Positions 28,040 through 36,949 are shown, numbered from the stretch's first letter. The stretch is 64,000 nucleotides of DNA from Rhizobium lusitanum (GCF_014189535.1 NZ_CP050308.1:124001-188000), one strand, 5' to 3'. Program-made: numbers and translations. Notes: generated from the sequence alone by a model not told the origin.

Positions 28040-28453
28040 TCATTTCGGCAGGGAAAGGTGAACAAACTGGCCGGTGAAGCCCTGCTTCACAGCGGCGTCC
28101 TTCACGGCCTTGGCCTCGCTGCTGGTGCAGCCGCAAAACAGCACGTCTGCCGTTTCAATGAAGCGGTAATCCCCGGCGGGATCTCCCTGGGTAAAGCCTT
28201 CATAAGCAACGGCATCCTTGCCGCTTTTGCGGATAGCCGCATACACTTCATCCGCCAGGCCCTGCCCATCCGGCGTCTTGTTATGCAGAATATAGGGCTT
28301 TTGGGCCGGGTACTGGGCGTAGACCGCCTGGGCGTAAGCGGCCATCTTCCGCCACTTGATCTGGAAGTCGACCTGTTCATCGGCCACGCTCTGCCCGGCG
28401 ATCATGGCAGCCATGGCGAATGCCAGACCGTATCGGGTAAGTTTCATCATCAT
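28040..28453 (-). CDS. Hypothetical secreted protein with C-G-C motif
   Basis: Encodes 137 residues. A signal peptide is present (MMMKLTRYGLAFAMAAMIAG...). The mature part ends with VLFCGCTSSEAKAVKDAAVK, where two Cys are one residue apart. GGAGA lies about eight bases before the ATG at 28453. Unknown function; 11 bases separate it from the next gene. Confidence 0.65.
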   Translation of the reverse strand: MMMKLTRYGLAFAMAAMIAGQSVADEQVDFQIKWRKMAAYAQAVYAQYPAQKPYILHNKTPDGQGLADEVYAAIRKSGKDAVAYEGFTQGDPAGDYRFIETADVLFCGCTSSEAKAVKDAAVKQGFTGQFVHLSLPK

Positions 28454-28498
28454 GGATATGTCTCCGAGGGTTAGCCGTGCCGCAATGGACACGGGGGT

Positions 28499-28945
28499 TC
28501 AGTTCTTGGGAGGGGTGTTGCCGAGGGCTTCGACAGCGGTCTGTAAATCGGCCTCGACGCTGGTTTGGAACAGTCGGCTAATACGGGTATCTTCCGACTG
28601 CGAAATCCCGCGCGGGTCGCCGCTGCCGCCGTGTCCGAGATCGGTCAGGGCACGCAGCAACTCGCGTTTGATCTCGATGGGTGCGTCCGCGAGCCTGACA
28701 TATTGCGCGTCGCCTGGTTCGGCCGTGACGGGACTGTGGGCCGTCACCGGCCGCAGGTTCACGGCGAAGACGAACCGCCCGATGCTGCTGTGGCGCAGCT
28801 GGTTGACGTAGGCGGCGCAGGACGTGGTGTGAGGGTCGATGGCGGGCACCCGTTCGATCGACGCGCCCGCTGGACTGGCCGTTGCTAGGAGTGCGACGAG
28901 AACGGTACCCCACCCGATCGTCGGCCGTTTGATGGTGTTTTGCAT
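28499..28945 (-). CDS. Hypothetical secreted protein, first gene of the operon
   Basis: Encodes 148 residues with a signal peptide (PTIGWGTVLVALLATASPAGA) and a mature part with a single Cys (HTTSCAAYVNQLRHSSIGRF). The start at 28945 is chosen because the export signal begins there. Unknown family. It heads a four-gene minus-strand cluster, three of whose products are exported. Confidence 0.6.
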   Translation of the reverse strand: MQNTIKRPTIGWGTVLVALLATASPAGASIERVPAIDPHTTSCAAYVNQLRHSSIGRFVFAVNLRPVTAHSPVTAEPGDAQYVRLADAPIEIKRELLRALTDLGHGGSGDPRGISQSEDTRISRLFQTSVEADLQTAVEALGNTPPKN

Positions 28946-29046
28946 GAAAGAGGCCCCACAAACGAGATGAGACCGGGGCGGAGTCCGGGCCGTGACAGAA
29001 CGGCTAAACCCGCCGTTCGGCCTGTGCCTTTGGCAGGTTCTGGATA

Positions 29047-29196
29047 TCAAAAATCACGATTTTTGACGGTCAACCGATCAGGGCAGGGGCGTCGAGTGTC
29101 GACAGCAACGAATCAAGTATTTAAAGTCTTGCTGAACAATAAAACCAGTTACAGAATGTGAATTACCCTCTCTTGCAAATGTCGTGATTTTTGACG
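29047..29196. repeat. res-like repeats upstream of the serine recombinase
   Basis: TCAAAAATC / GATTTTTGA inverted repeat at 29047-29066 with a two-base centre, and a second half-site GTGATTTTTGACG at 29185-29197. Their position just ahead of a resolvase gene is as expected for recombinase binding subsites. Confidence 0.45.
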
Positions 29197-29288
29197 CGCT
29201 GCAATTTCAGGTAATATTAAACAATATAAGGCCTCTAAGGCGTGCGCTTGCCCCTCGATCCCGTCAGATTATTTGGCAGGATACCGTC

Positions 29289-29834
29289 ATGATCTATGGA
29301 TATGCTCGCGTTTCCACGAAAAAGCAGGATCTCGCCTATCAGCTCGACAGGCTTCAAAAGGCGGGGTGTGATCGCATCATCGAGGAGAAGCAGAGTGCAA
29401 AAGATACTCAGGGGAGGCCGGAATTTCTGCGGTTATTGGCCAGCCTTGAGCCCGGAGATACCCTTCTCGCCACCGTGTCGGATCGTGTTGCGCGCGACCC
29501 GCTCGATATGCTGCTCATTCTCCGCGAGATTCAATGCATTGGTGCGCGGCTGCGACTTCTTGATCAGGCCCTCGACTCCACCTCCAGCGAAGCCGACGTG
29601 ACGCTATTTCTGCATGGTTGGGCCGGTAAGCAATATCGGCTGCGGCTCCTTGAGAACACCAAGAATGGCCGCGTCATCGCAAAGGCCAAAGGGGTGAAAT
29701 TCGGGCGCAAGCCGAAGCTGAACCCGCTCCAGAGGGCTCAGGTACTTGAGAGAAAGGCTAGGGGTGAGCCATATGCGCGAATTGCAAAGGCGTTTGGGGT
29801 AAGCGAGAGTACAATACTTCGGATTTCAAATTGA
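29289..29834 (+). CDS. Serine recombinase (resolvase/invertase family)
   Basis: Encodes 181 residues. The catalytic domain starts IYGYARVSTKKQDLAYQLD with the Ser nucleophile in ARVST; the Arg pair is in SDRVARDPLDML. The C-terminal HTH is ERKARGEPYARIAKAFGVSE. Length and order match small resolvases/invertases. The ATG at 29289 marks the conserved start; the longer frame from 29184 runs over a candidate binding site. It could resolve multimers of the excised island or be a remnant of a transposon; no transposase is adjacent. Confidence 0.9.
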   Translation: MIYGYARVSTKKQDLAYQLDRLQKAGCDRIIEEKQSAKDTQGRPEFLRLLASLEPGDTLLATVSDRVARDPLDMLLILREIQCIGARLRLLDQALDSTSSEADVTLFLHGWAGKQYRLRLLENTKNGRVIAKAKGVKFGRKPKLNPLQRAQVLERKARGEPYARIAKAFGVSESTILRISN

Positions 29835-30104
29835 CTCGCTAACATCTTGCTCGATGAAGAGCCACTCCTCGTGAATCTGCCAAGGATGTTTGAGGCAACT
29901 AATTAGAAAAATTGACTATTTCTCGCAAAATTCTGTAACGAAATCCATCAAATGCTTACGCAAGCGCTTTAAATCACGCGGAAGCGGAGAATATCGACTT
30001 TACGCTAAAGTAGAGGATGGCGGGTAATTCTGTGTAGTCATTGTTGACTCTAGGTTGTTTTGGAGAGAAAGTAAAAATTAGATAATATTTGGGGAGGGCC
30101 AAAT
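29835..30104. other. AT-rich region ahead of the secreted-protein operon
   Basis: Visibly AT-richer than the surroundings. It probably holds the promoter for the 30.1-33.3 kb operon. No gene seen. Confidence 0.4.
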
Positions 30105-30479
30105 ATGCTTAATCGCATTTTTGGAGTGTGTTTAGTCGCTTTATTTATTATTGCACAAAGCTCTGCATTCGCAGGTGAAAATTCCACACGCAGCCATAAA
30201 ACTCTATCGGCAACTAGTGGAAAAAGCATGATAAAATCCATAGATGGTGTGACTATAGATTGTCAGATCTTGATAGATGATTCTGTCGAAATTGTCGGTA
30301 CAAATAAAACTAAGAATAATTTAACTTGTGACGCTTCTTGTAAGCTAAAAACAAGCTCTGGAAACGATACTAAAGTGAATTGCGTCGCAGCACTTCCCGT
30401 GAATACTACGAATGGAAAGCTTTGCTCAAAAAACGGGCCGTTCAGCAGTATCGTCGGGGGAGGTTTTAACTGCAAATAG
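30105..30479 (+). CDS. Small secreted six-Cys protein A
   Basis: Encodes 124 residues. The signal peptide spans about residues 1-23 (ending SSAFA). The mature part holds six Cys with a C-x3-C pair (LTCDASCKLK) and a terminal FNCK. The same spacing pattern is seen in the next gene, so the two appear to be diverged paralogues. Codon use is AT-rich compared with the flanks, which suggests recent transfer. No known family is recognised. Confidence 0.65.
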   Translation: MLNRIFGVCLVALFIIAQSSAFAGENSTRSHKTLSATSGKSMIKSIDGVTIDCQILIDDSVEIVGTNKTKNNLTCDASCKLKTSSGNDTKVNCVAALPVNTTNGKLCSKNGPFSSIVGGGFNCK

Positions 30480-30505
30480 AGACAGTAACGACGGTGGAGG
30501 GTGTG

Positions 30506-30895
30506 GTGCGTTCAGTTCTCTGGGCCCTAATGGCCGCGATTTGCCTCCCGTCGATGGGATGGTCTCAAGGTGCGCCAAAAAAGACGGACCAAATACAGAT
30601 TGTGCAGCCTCCTGCGGAAAATACCGTTCCGCAGGATGACCCCGGTGATTGCAAGTTTGATGTGGTTACGGGCAGGCTTCTGATTCTGCCACCAAAATCG
30701 TACAAGGCGCCGGCCCGCCAAAGTTGCAGTACCATATGCCAAGTCAAAGGTGCGGATCAGACAGCAGAGTTCGGCTGCGACATTTCCGGAACGCCAGCCT
30801 CGGATGGGTCCGTTTGCAAGAGGCAAATGGCTGAGCTCACTGGGATGGTAACTCTAAGCGGGGTGGTCCTGAAATGCGAAAACGTAGCTCCATAA
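30506..30895 (+). CDS. Small secreted six-Cys protein B
   Basis: Encodes 129 residues. A GTG at 30506 with GGAGG five bases upstream is the likely start; a GTG at 30494 is also open. The signal peptide ends near SMGWSQ. The mature part has six Cys including a C-x3-C pair (QSCSTICQVK) and a terminal LKCE, mirroring protein A. It overlaps the next gene by 22 bases. Confidence 0.65.
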   Translation: MRSVLWALMAAICLPSMGWSQGAPKKTDQIQIVQPPAENTVPQDDPGDCKFDVVTGRLLILPPKSYKAPARQSCSTICQVKGADQTAEFGCDISGTPASDGSVCKRQMAELTGMVTLSGVVLKCENVAP

Positions 30896-31455
30896 TCATC
30901 CCTCGCGTCAAACGCTTCCCGACATGCCTCCTAGCGATCACGGTTGTGCTAACGTGCGCGCATCCAATCTACGCGGATCCAGTGCCGATCGACAAAGGAA
31001 CTATGTCGCAGATCGATCAATGCGTTGAGACGACGTTCAACGCGTTCGTTTCGGGATCAAAGAGTACTTGCGTCGGGGTAAGCAAGTATTATGACTCCGG
31101 CGGCAACACAAATTCGAGTTCACATAACAATTACTACGATATAACCGACGAAGAATGGGGTGGATATAGATACAAAAAAGGCACTGAAAAGGTATTTCAT
31201 GAGGGAGGAGCTTGCATTCATGAGATGAGCGCCTCAATTATCAACGATACAAAGTTTCTATGTTACTACTATACCAAAGGCTGCGGAGAATTGAAAGGTG
31301 GGGGCCATGTAAAAGGCTACTGCTCTGTTGACGTTGAGTATCTACCTCGTGCTGGCGATGTCGTCGCAATCAAACGCTATTGCCTGTCAAAATTCTCAGG
31401 GGGAACGGTGCTGCCAACACCGTTAAGCTATCCGGTCGGCTGCGAGTTACCTTAG
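30874..31455 (+). CDS. Secreted protein, unknown, in the MACPF-like operon
   Basis: Encodes 193 residues. A basic N-terminus precedes the hydrophobic signal FPTCLLAITVVLTCAHPIYA. The mature protein is rich in Tyr, Gly and Cys (YYDITDEEWGGYRYKKGTEK, CYYYTKGCGELKGGG). It has no recognised domain. It is eight bases upstream of the MACPF-like gene. Confidence 0.6.
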   Translation: MRKRSSIIIPRVKRFPTCLLAITVVLTCAHPIYADPVPIDKGTMSQIDQCVETTFNAFVSGSKSTCVGVSKYYDSGGNTNSSSHNNYYDITDEEWGGYRYKKGTEKVFHEGGACIHEMSASIINDTKFLCYYYTKGCGELKGGGHVKGYCSVDVEYLPRAGDVVAIKRYCLSKFSGGTVLPTPLSYPVGCELP

Positions 31456-31463
31456 GGGGAGCT

Positions 31464-33269
31464 ATGAAGCGTTATCTTTTGGCGGTCGCCGCCTTTTTCT
31501 CGTTGTTTTGGCCAAGCCATGCCGAGAATTACGGATACATACCTGACGCGACAATTTATCTAGGGAGTGGCTTCGATCCACTTTATCCCCAGCGGACGTT
31601 TCCGCAATGCATTGCGTCTACCGCAGAGTGTCAGCTCGGGGCTCTCGGCGCAAATGTCTGTTTGTCGACAAATTCGCAGCAACAGTCCGAGCCTGATCAT
31701 AAATTTGGCGTTGCGACGACCTTTTCGATTAAGCAAATTTCTTCGAAATATGAGTTTTTTAAGGAAGTAAATATCTCGCTGGCCCTCTCAGGTTCATATG
31801 GACCATTTTCTGCTGCGGGTAGTTTCTCTTCGTTCTCCATGGACGAAGTTAAGGAAGACAGCCTTACGTGGATGGTGACGGCAAAATCGCATTACGGCTC
31901 GTTTGGGATGCAGCAACCGAAATTGAACGATGAGGCCGCCAAGATCAAACAGCCGCTTGATCTGATTGCTAAATGCGGCGTCGGTTACGTATCGCAGGTT
32001 GATCGCGGAGTCATCGCGGCTGCGGTCTTTTCCATATACAACCTCGATGAAAAACATCGATCCGAAATCCGCGCTAGTCTCAGTGCCGGGTTCTCTGCAG
32101 GCTTCTCTGCGTCAGGGAGCGCGTCCTACTCCGAGATTGTGCGCCAAGCGATGCAATATGGCTCTATGAGTATTCGCGTCTACACAGTCGGAGGCGAGGG
32201 TACGCCAGGCCTCGCAAATCTCGTGATCGACGATCCAACAAACTTAACGGATATAAAGAAAACATTATCTGATTATGTATCTAAGCAAGATAAAACGAGG
32301 GCGGCCATCATCGGCTTCCGAACCACCGGTTTTGGCAAGCTCATCGGCAATGCTTCTATTGATCCGGATCAGTCCAACTACGCTTACTTCCTGGAGATGG
32401 CTAACGGATTTCGACTAAAGCTGCTTGACGGATTGACCCGGGTTGAGACTCTTCTCGAGAACCAAGCCGATTATGATGACGATGCAGTAGAGCGTTCAAA
32501 GGATTTACGGGATGGGCTAGGATGTGAATTGCGATATGTCGAAACGCAAATTCAGGCGTGTCGTTTATCGTACGATGTCGTTCGAACGGCCATGACTGAT
32601 GGCGTTAGCAACAACGACCGAGCAGCATTGCTTTCGTTAAACTATGGCATGCAATCCAACGAGCAATCCGGAATTAAGATTTGCTCTCCACCGACGAGAC
32701 TGTCCACGCTAAATGCCGCCACAAGTTCGGTGAACTTTACTCCCATGGGATGGTCAATTGCCGCCGATCTCGCTGAAGGTGCCAGTGATGCCCCAGATGA
32801 AACCAAGGCTATCGCCACATCTTGCAAGACCCGGATCGACAAGGCACAAGCTCTCTACCAGACAATGCTGGCCAGCGCATCGAAGCGTGAAGGTTTGTGT
32901 GTTGCGGGCTGCGAGCTTATTACGAATCCAAATCTGTTGCAGAAGGTAAAGCAACTTCCTGGGCTGCCATTTGAGATCGAGTACTGGTTTGACGACGGAG
33001 CCGCGACGTTCGGCGCCACCCACAATCCCGGCGTATATTTCATTGTCCGTGGTGCGTCGAAAATAGCAAAGATCTCGTTTTTCGACGATACTGCCCACGC
33101 GCCCGGGACTCCCAGGAAACCTTTTGCAGTGAACAGTTACAAGAGCATCGAAACTATCAGCGAGTTCTTGCCTCTCGCAAAGTTTACCAGTGACAGCGTT
33201 ACGCTCGAGTTCCAGACACAGTCCAACAATGTTTACCAATACACGATTCCCAAAACGAGCCCTCTATAG
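31464..33269 (+). CDS. Secreted MACPF-like pore-forming protein (candidate)
   Basis: Encodes 601 residues with a signal peptide (RYLLAVAAFFSLFWPSHA). Residues about 165-200 contain CGVGYVSQVDRGV, which keeps the spacing of the MACPF/CDC signature (Y-G-T-H-F, six residues, G-G) with changed residues. Before and after it are long Ser/Gly/Ala-rich amphipathic stretches (LALSGSYGPFSAAGSFSSFS, then LSAGFSAGFSASGSASYSE) like the regions that unfurl into membrane hairpins. The C-terminal half has helices with Cys and a beta domain. GGGGGAG precedes the ATG. Pore formation is an inference from pattern only; the target is unknown. Confidence 0.6.
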   Translation: MKRYLLAVAAFFSLFWPSHAENYGYIPDATIYLGSGFDPLYPQRTFPQCIASTAECQLGALGANVCLSTNSQQQSEPDHKFGVATTFSIKQISSKYEFFKEVNISLALSGSYGPFSAAGSFSSFSMDEVKEDSLTWMVTAKSHYGSFGMQQPKLNDEAAKIKQPLDLIAKCGVGYVSQVDRGVIAAAVFSIYNLDEKHRSEIRASLSAGFSAGFSASGSASYSEIVRQAMQYGSMSIRVYTVGGEGTPGLANLVIDDPTNLTDIKKTLSDYVSKQDKTRAAIIGFRTTGFGKLIGNASIDPDQSNYAYFLEMANGFRLKLLDGLTRVETLLENQADYDDDAVERSKDLRDGLGCELRYVETQIQACRLSYDVVRTAMTDGVSNNDRAALLSLNYGMQSNEQSGIKICSPPTRLSTLNAATSSVNFTPMGWSIAADLAEGASDAPDETKAIATSCKTRIDKAQALYQTMLASASKREGLCVAGCELITNPNLLQKVKQLPGLPFEIEYWFDDGAATFGATHNPGVYFIVRGASKIAKISFFDDTAHAPGTPRKPFAVNSYKSIETISEFLPLAKFTSDSVTLEFQTQSNNVYQYTIPKTSPL

Positions 33270-33355
33270 GTTGCCCTGGAGAAAGACATCATAGATCTGC
33301 CGTGCTCCCCCCTATATGTGATAATGTCCTTTATCTAATATTGGAGCGTATTTGG

Positions 33356-34066
33356 GTGTCGAAGAAAGTGGATAGAACAGAGTCTATCTTCGGCAAGTCT
33401 GCTCCGCCTCGCGCGACCGATATTTTATTCGGCGGCGACCGGGAGGATTGGCAGTCCAATGCCTGCATTTCCCATTGGGGCGAGTTCGGGCACGCTTATA
33501 AAAGCGGATTCCGAAAAGCTGCACTCCAATTGGCGGTCGAGGTTTGCAACAGCAGCTCTGACCAGGATCTGCTTATTTACCCGATCGTGTATCTTTACCG
33601 GCATCACATTGAGCTGGTGCTCAAGGATATTTTTCGATCGGCTTCCATGCTCCTTGGACACGGAGTCACGGCGAAAGACGAGAATGATCTCGGAAAGCAC
33701 GATCTTACTTCATTGTGGGATATGGTTAGGCCGTTGTTAAAGCCGGTCTGTGATATACACGGTGTTGATGGGTTGCCGGACGAAGACTTTGACGCGATTG
33801 CTTCCTACATTGCGCAGATACACGACCATGATCCCGATGGTCAGAGGTTTCGCTATGCCACGGTCAAACGCAAGAAGGCGAATGCACCAAAGGGGGCAAT
33901 CGAACATCGGAGGTCGCTCGGCCCTGATCTGAAGCTCATCAACATTCGTGTCTTTGCGACTAACCTTGAGAAACTGGCCGACTATCTTGATGGATTGGAG
34001 ATCTGGCTTGCGGATTCACTCGAAATTCGATTTACTGCGGAGCGGGATGCAAGTGCCGCGCAATGA
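33356..34066 (+). CDS. HEPN-like protein, unknown
   Basis: Encodes about 236 residues. The helical segment LIYPIVYLYRHHIELVLKDI followed by KHDLTSLWDMVRPLL is a pattern frequent in HEPN-type proteins of conflict systems, but the R-x4-6-H active site is not certain here. A GTG at 33356 with GGAG nine bases upstream is preferred; a GTG at 33302 would add 18 residues. It follows the pore-former gene and may be in its transcript or separate. Confidence 0.55.
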   Translation: MSKKVDRTESIFGKSAPPRATDILFGGDREDWQSNACISHWGEFGHAYKSGFRKAALQLAVEVCNSSSDQDLLIYPIVYLYRHHIELVLKDIFRSASMLLGHGVTAKDENDLGKHDLTSLWDMVRPLLKPVCDIHGVDGLPDEDFDAIASYIAQIHDHDPDGQRFRYATVKRKKANAPKGAIEHRRSLGPDLKLINIRVFATNLEKLADYLDGLEIWLADSLEIRFTAERDASAAQ

Positions 34067-34814
34067 TCCAAGCGTCCGCTGCGCGAACGAGACCTTCCCG
34101 GCGGTTATCATAGTGGAAAGAGTGCTTTGCCATTCACGTTATAATGTGAATGGACAAACATAACCTTCCAGCATCGTTTCGGGGCGTTGCGGGCTCCCCG
34201 CAGAAGGGGTGACGTAAAACCGCCCGTCGGGTTGCAGGCAGGGGAAGGCCTTCCCCATCAAACTTCTCCTATTTAGAAACAGATCAGGCATCCGCCCGCG
34301 CTCCCGCCGCAGCGGAGCGCACGTTCGTCTTGCCCGCGTTCCAGATGGGCAACCTTCGGCAGGTGGCTTCGATCAGATCCGCCAGCATCAGCGTTCTGCC
34401 AGTCTGTGCTCGGGAGACCGCCCCACGGGCGGCGGAAGACGACTTGCGGGTTGCTGAAGGTGGATCATCGTACCACCTCTGACCGATGCCCATCGCAGAA
34501 CAACAGGCATGAGGGCGCGAAGCCAAGGCGGGACGGGTCGGACATCCCATGTCCGACCGCGCGGACGGCGGCGAGCCGTCACTCGCCAATCTGTTGGGGA
34601 GTGACGGACTCGCCAAACCCCAATCACTCCATTTCTTTGCACGAATGATCTCACATGACAGATGAATGATGCCGATTTCGGCCGGGACGAAACGGCATCA
34701 TTTTTTAGGCAATGCGCTGGCATTTAACAGGCGTCCCCGGTCACAATCCCGGCAGATCGAGCATAGCGCCTGATCCATCTTCCTCACCGTTTCCCAACCC
34801 AAAAGGAGAGCGAC
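34067..34814. other. Gene-poor region with inverted repeats
   Basis: No convincing gene. A minus-strand frame (34616-34284) has no ribosome-binding site. It contains CCGTCACTC / GAGTGACGG arms at 34576-34607, a segment (34410-34439) echoed at 37239-37262, and a strong terminator at 34667. Confidence 0.4.
34667..34706 (+). terminator. Rho-independent terminator
   Basis: TGATGCCG-ATTTCG and CGAAA-CGGCATCA arms form a long stem, followed by six T on the plus strand. Confidence 0.75.
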
Positions 34815-34964
34815 ATGTTTGCTCATCATATACGTGCGCCGCCGCGGCGGCGCGACCCCCGATGCGTGTTCACCGAACCCGCGTCGGTCGCCCACCAGGG
34901 CATACCACATCGGCCAGCCACCCGGCTGGCTCAGGACGGCTCTTACCGTACGAAAGGAGACTAA
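34815..34964 (+). CDS. Small 49-codon frame with strong ribosome-binding site
   Basis: AAAAGGAG lies seven bases before the ATG. The product is MFAHHIRAPPRRRDPR... and is very basic. Inside it lies a perfect 18-bp GC palindrome (GCGCCGCCG / CGGCGGCGC). The stop is directly preceded by GAAAGGAG. It might be a leader peptide for the downstream recombinase rather than a functional protein. Confidence 0.4.
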   Translation: MFAHHIRAPPRRRDPRCVFTEPASVAHQGIPHRPATRLAQDGSYRTKGD

Positions 34965-35064
34965 CCGCATTCCGGCCCACGCCGCAGATGTCTTTTCGCG
35001 GGATGTATTGATCCAAGGATCTCTTCGCATCGGCCATCAACACTCATCTAAAGGATAGAGTCTG

Positions 35065-35941
35065 ATGGACGATCTGACTATGGATCTGGTGCGCCTGTGC
35101 CGGCGCAATCGGGACGGTTCCTACGGCACCCAAACCAATCGCCAGCGCGGCCTTGCCGCAATGGCCGACGACCTCGAGGAGCTTGGCTACAAGCTGCCGG
35201 CGGCGTCATCTCTTAAACCCAAACATATCGAAGCCCTCGTCGAGAAATGGCTCAACGAGGACAAGACCGACGCCAGCGTCCGTAACCGGCTGAGCTGGTT
35301 GCGCTGGTGGGCCGAGAAAATAGGCAAGCCGAATGTCGTCAGCCGCGACAACGCCGCCTACGGCGTCGGGGAGCGTGGCGAGGTCACGCGCAATCGCGCG
35401 CAGACGCTCGACCAGACGAAATTCCAGGACATTGAAAGCCCCCATATCCAAGCATCCATCCTGCTGCAGGTCGCCTTCGGCTTGCGCCGCGAGGAGGCCT
35501 TGAAGTTCCGGCCGCATGTCGCCCTGCGCGCCGACCACATCGCGCTGCAAGCAAGTTGGACGAAAGGCGGAAGAGCGAGAAAAATTCCGATCACGACCGC
35601 CGAACAGCGCCTCGCGCTGCAGCACGTCGTGACGATCGCCAAAGGACAGGATTCCCTGATCCCCGCCGATCTGACCTACGTCGAACAGCTCAAGCGCTAT
35701 GAATACCAGACCGGCAAGGTGGGCCTGCGGGAATACCCACGGGTTCCGGCACGCCTATGCGCAGCGTCGCTATGCGGTGCTGACCGGCCAGCTATGCCCG
35801 CTTGCTGGCGGCAAGACCTGGAAACAGATGGACGCCAAGGAACGTGAGGCCGATCGCGCCGCGCGGCGGCAGATCTCGGCCGAGCTTGGCCATGGTCGTC
35901 TCAAGATCACCGATACCTATCTGGGGAGTGTGTTCCAATGA
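35065..35941 (+). pseudogene. Frameshifted tyrosine recombinase (island accessory integrase)
   Basis: The first frame gives a core-binding domain and the catalytic Arg segment (LQVAFGLRREEALKF near residue 140). At about 35731-35734 one extra G in a GGG run shifts the frame. Removing it joins GKVGLR to NTHGFRHAYAQRRYAVLTGQ (H-x-x-R box) and AELGHGRLKITDTYLG (catalytic Tyr). The restored protein is about 291 residues, as in plasmid/ICE integrase-domain proteins. A sequencing error is possible. Confidence 0.8.
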
Positions 35942-36240
35942 AGCGCTCTGAAGGCAACTTCCTGATGGCCGCCAACGTGCGGACGAAATACGCGAACAAG
36001 CTGTTCAAGCCAGAGGCGGTCGCAACTGCCATCGACGAACTGGCCTTTCAAGGTCACCGCCACTACCGCATCGTGCAAGAGCTGCCGTTCGATCTGTCGG
36101 ACACGGATGCCGCCAAAGCCCTGGAGATATGGCTCGACGATGAGCAGTTTCATTATACCTGGCGGCCGACTTACCTTGAGCAAGAAGCCTACCGTCCTTC
36201 GATCGTCACGGAATACCCGGAACTGGTGATTTCATGGTAG
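35938..36240 (+). CDS. Hypothetical protein next to the accessory recombinase
   Basis: Encodes 100 residues, mostly charged, with no recognised domain (ELAFQGHRHYRIVQELPFDL). It overlaps the preceding stop by four bases (ATGA), so it was built as part of that operon. Confidence 0.6.
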   Translation: MKRSEGNFLMAANVRTKYANKLFKPEAVATAIDELAFQGHRHYRIVQELPFDLSDTDAAKALEIWLDDEQFHYTWRPTYLEQEAYRPSIVTEYPELVISW

Positions 36241-36386
36241 GCGTCATGATCGTCCTGACACTGCTCGCGCTGCTGATCATCATGCAGGCGCTGCTGGCGG
36301 CGATCAGCGTCTTCGGCAGGCTCTTGTGGAGTATGCTGGGTCTGGCACTCCTGTATCTCATGGTGATTCAGCTGCTGGGCCACTAG
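36234..36386 (+). CDS. Very small membrane peptide
   Basis: Fifty residues: MVGVMIVLTLLALLIIMQAL followed by a second hydrophobic half. It overlaps the previous gene by seven bases. No family; it is accepted because of the dense hydrophobicity and tight coupling. Confidence 0.4.
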   Translation: MVGVMIVLTLLALLIIMQALLAAISVFGRLLWSMLGLALLYLMVIQLLGH

Positions 36387-36433
36387 CCGCGTTCGCGGCC
36401 ACGGCGTTGGCGCCGTGGGGAGGGCTGGGGGCA

Positions 36434-36949
36434 TTATCCTCCGATGAGGATAATGCCGTCGTCCAGTTCGGTAATGTCGCCGCCAAGAACCATCTCCCGT
36501 CCCAGCCGTTCGTAGTCGATGTAGGATACGATAGGGCCGGGCAGATTGTAGCAATCCGCGATGATTTCCGCCGCGTAATCCGCGGCGGTGCCGCGATACA
36601 CGCTGTAATCGTCCCACCGATCGGCAAGCTCATCGAGGGCATAGCCGAGTCCGGCGAGATGGCAGGCGATCCGATAGCGATCCTCATCCCGGCCGAGCGC
36701 GTCAAGCAGTTCGAACCATTCGGCCAGACTGGCCTGCGAGACACGAACCGCATTGAACAACTCGGCACATTCGCCGTCGATGTAGTGAAGCTCGAACTCC
36801 TCGACCGGCTGGCCGAAATCGTCCACGGCGGTCGCCGCCTTTGTCTGATACTCCTCCAGATCGATGAAATAGAAGCCGGTTGCGCTGATGGTGTAGGGTT
36901 GGGCGAAGTACATTGACTCCGCCCAGCCGCTGAACCCAACCGGGCTCAC
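36434..36949 (-). CDS. ardA: Antirestriction protein ArdA
   Basis: DNA-mimic protein that blocks type I restriction enzymes when DNA enters a new host. It is strongly acidic throughout. MYFAQPYTISATGFYFIDLE at the N-terminus, FELHYIDGECAELF and the C-terminal IVSYIDYERLGREMVLGGDI match ArdA of alphaproteobacteria. The GTG at 36949 overlaps the upstream stop; an ATG at 36913, right before YFAQPY, is a realistic alternative. It forms an operon with the small gene ahead of it. Confidence 0.87.
   Translation of the reverse strand: MSPVGFSGWAESMYFAQPYTISATGFYFIDLEEYQTKAATAVDDFGQPVEEFELHYIDGECAELFNAVRVSQASLAEWFELLDALGRDEDRYRIACHLAGLGYALDELADRWDDYSVYRGTAADYAAEIIADCYNLPGPIVSYIDYERLGREMVLGGDITELDDGIILIGG

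Noticed and set aside
34284..34616. Minus-strand frame in the 34-kb gap
   Set aside because: Low-complexity Arg/Ser/Pro-rich translation typical of noncoding GC-rich DNA; overlaps inverted repeats.
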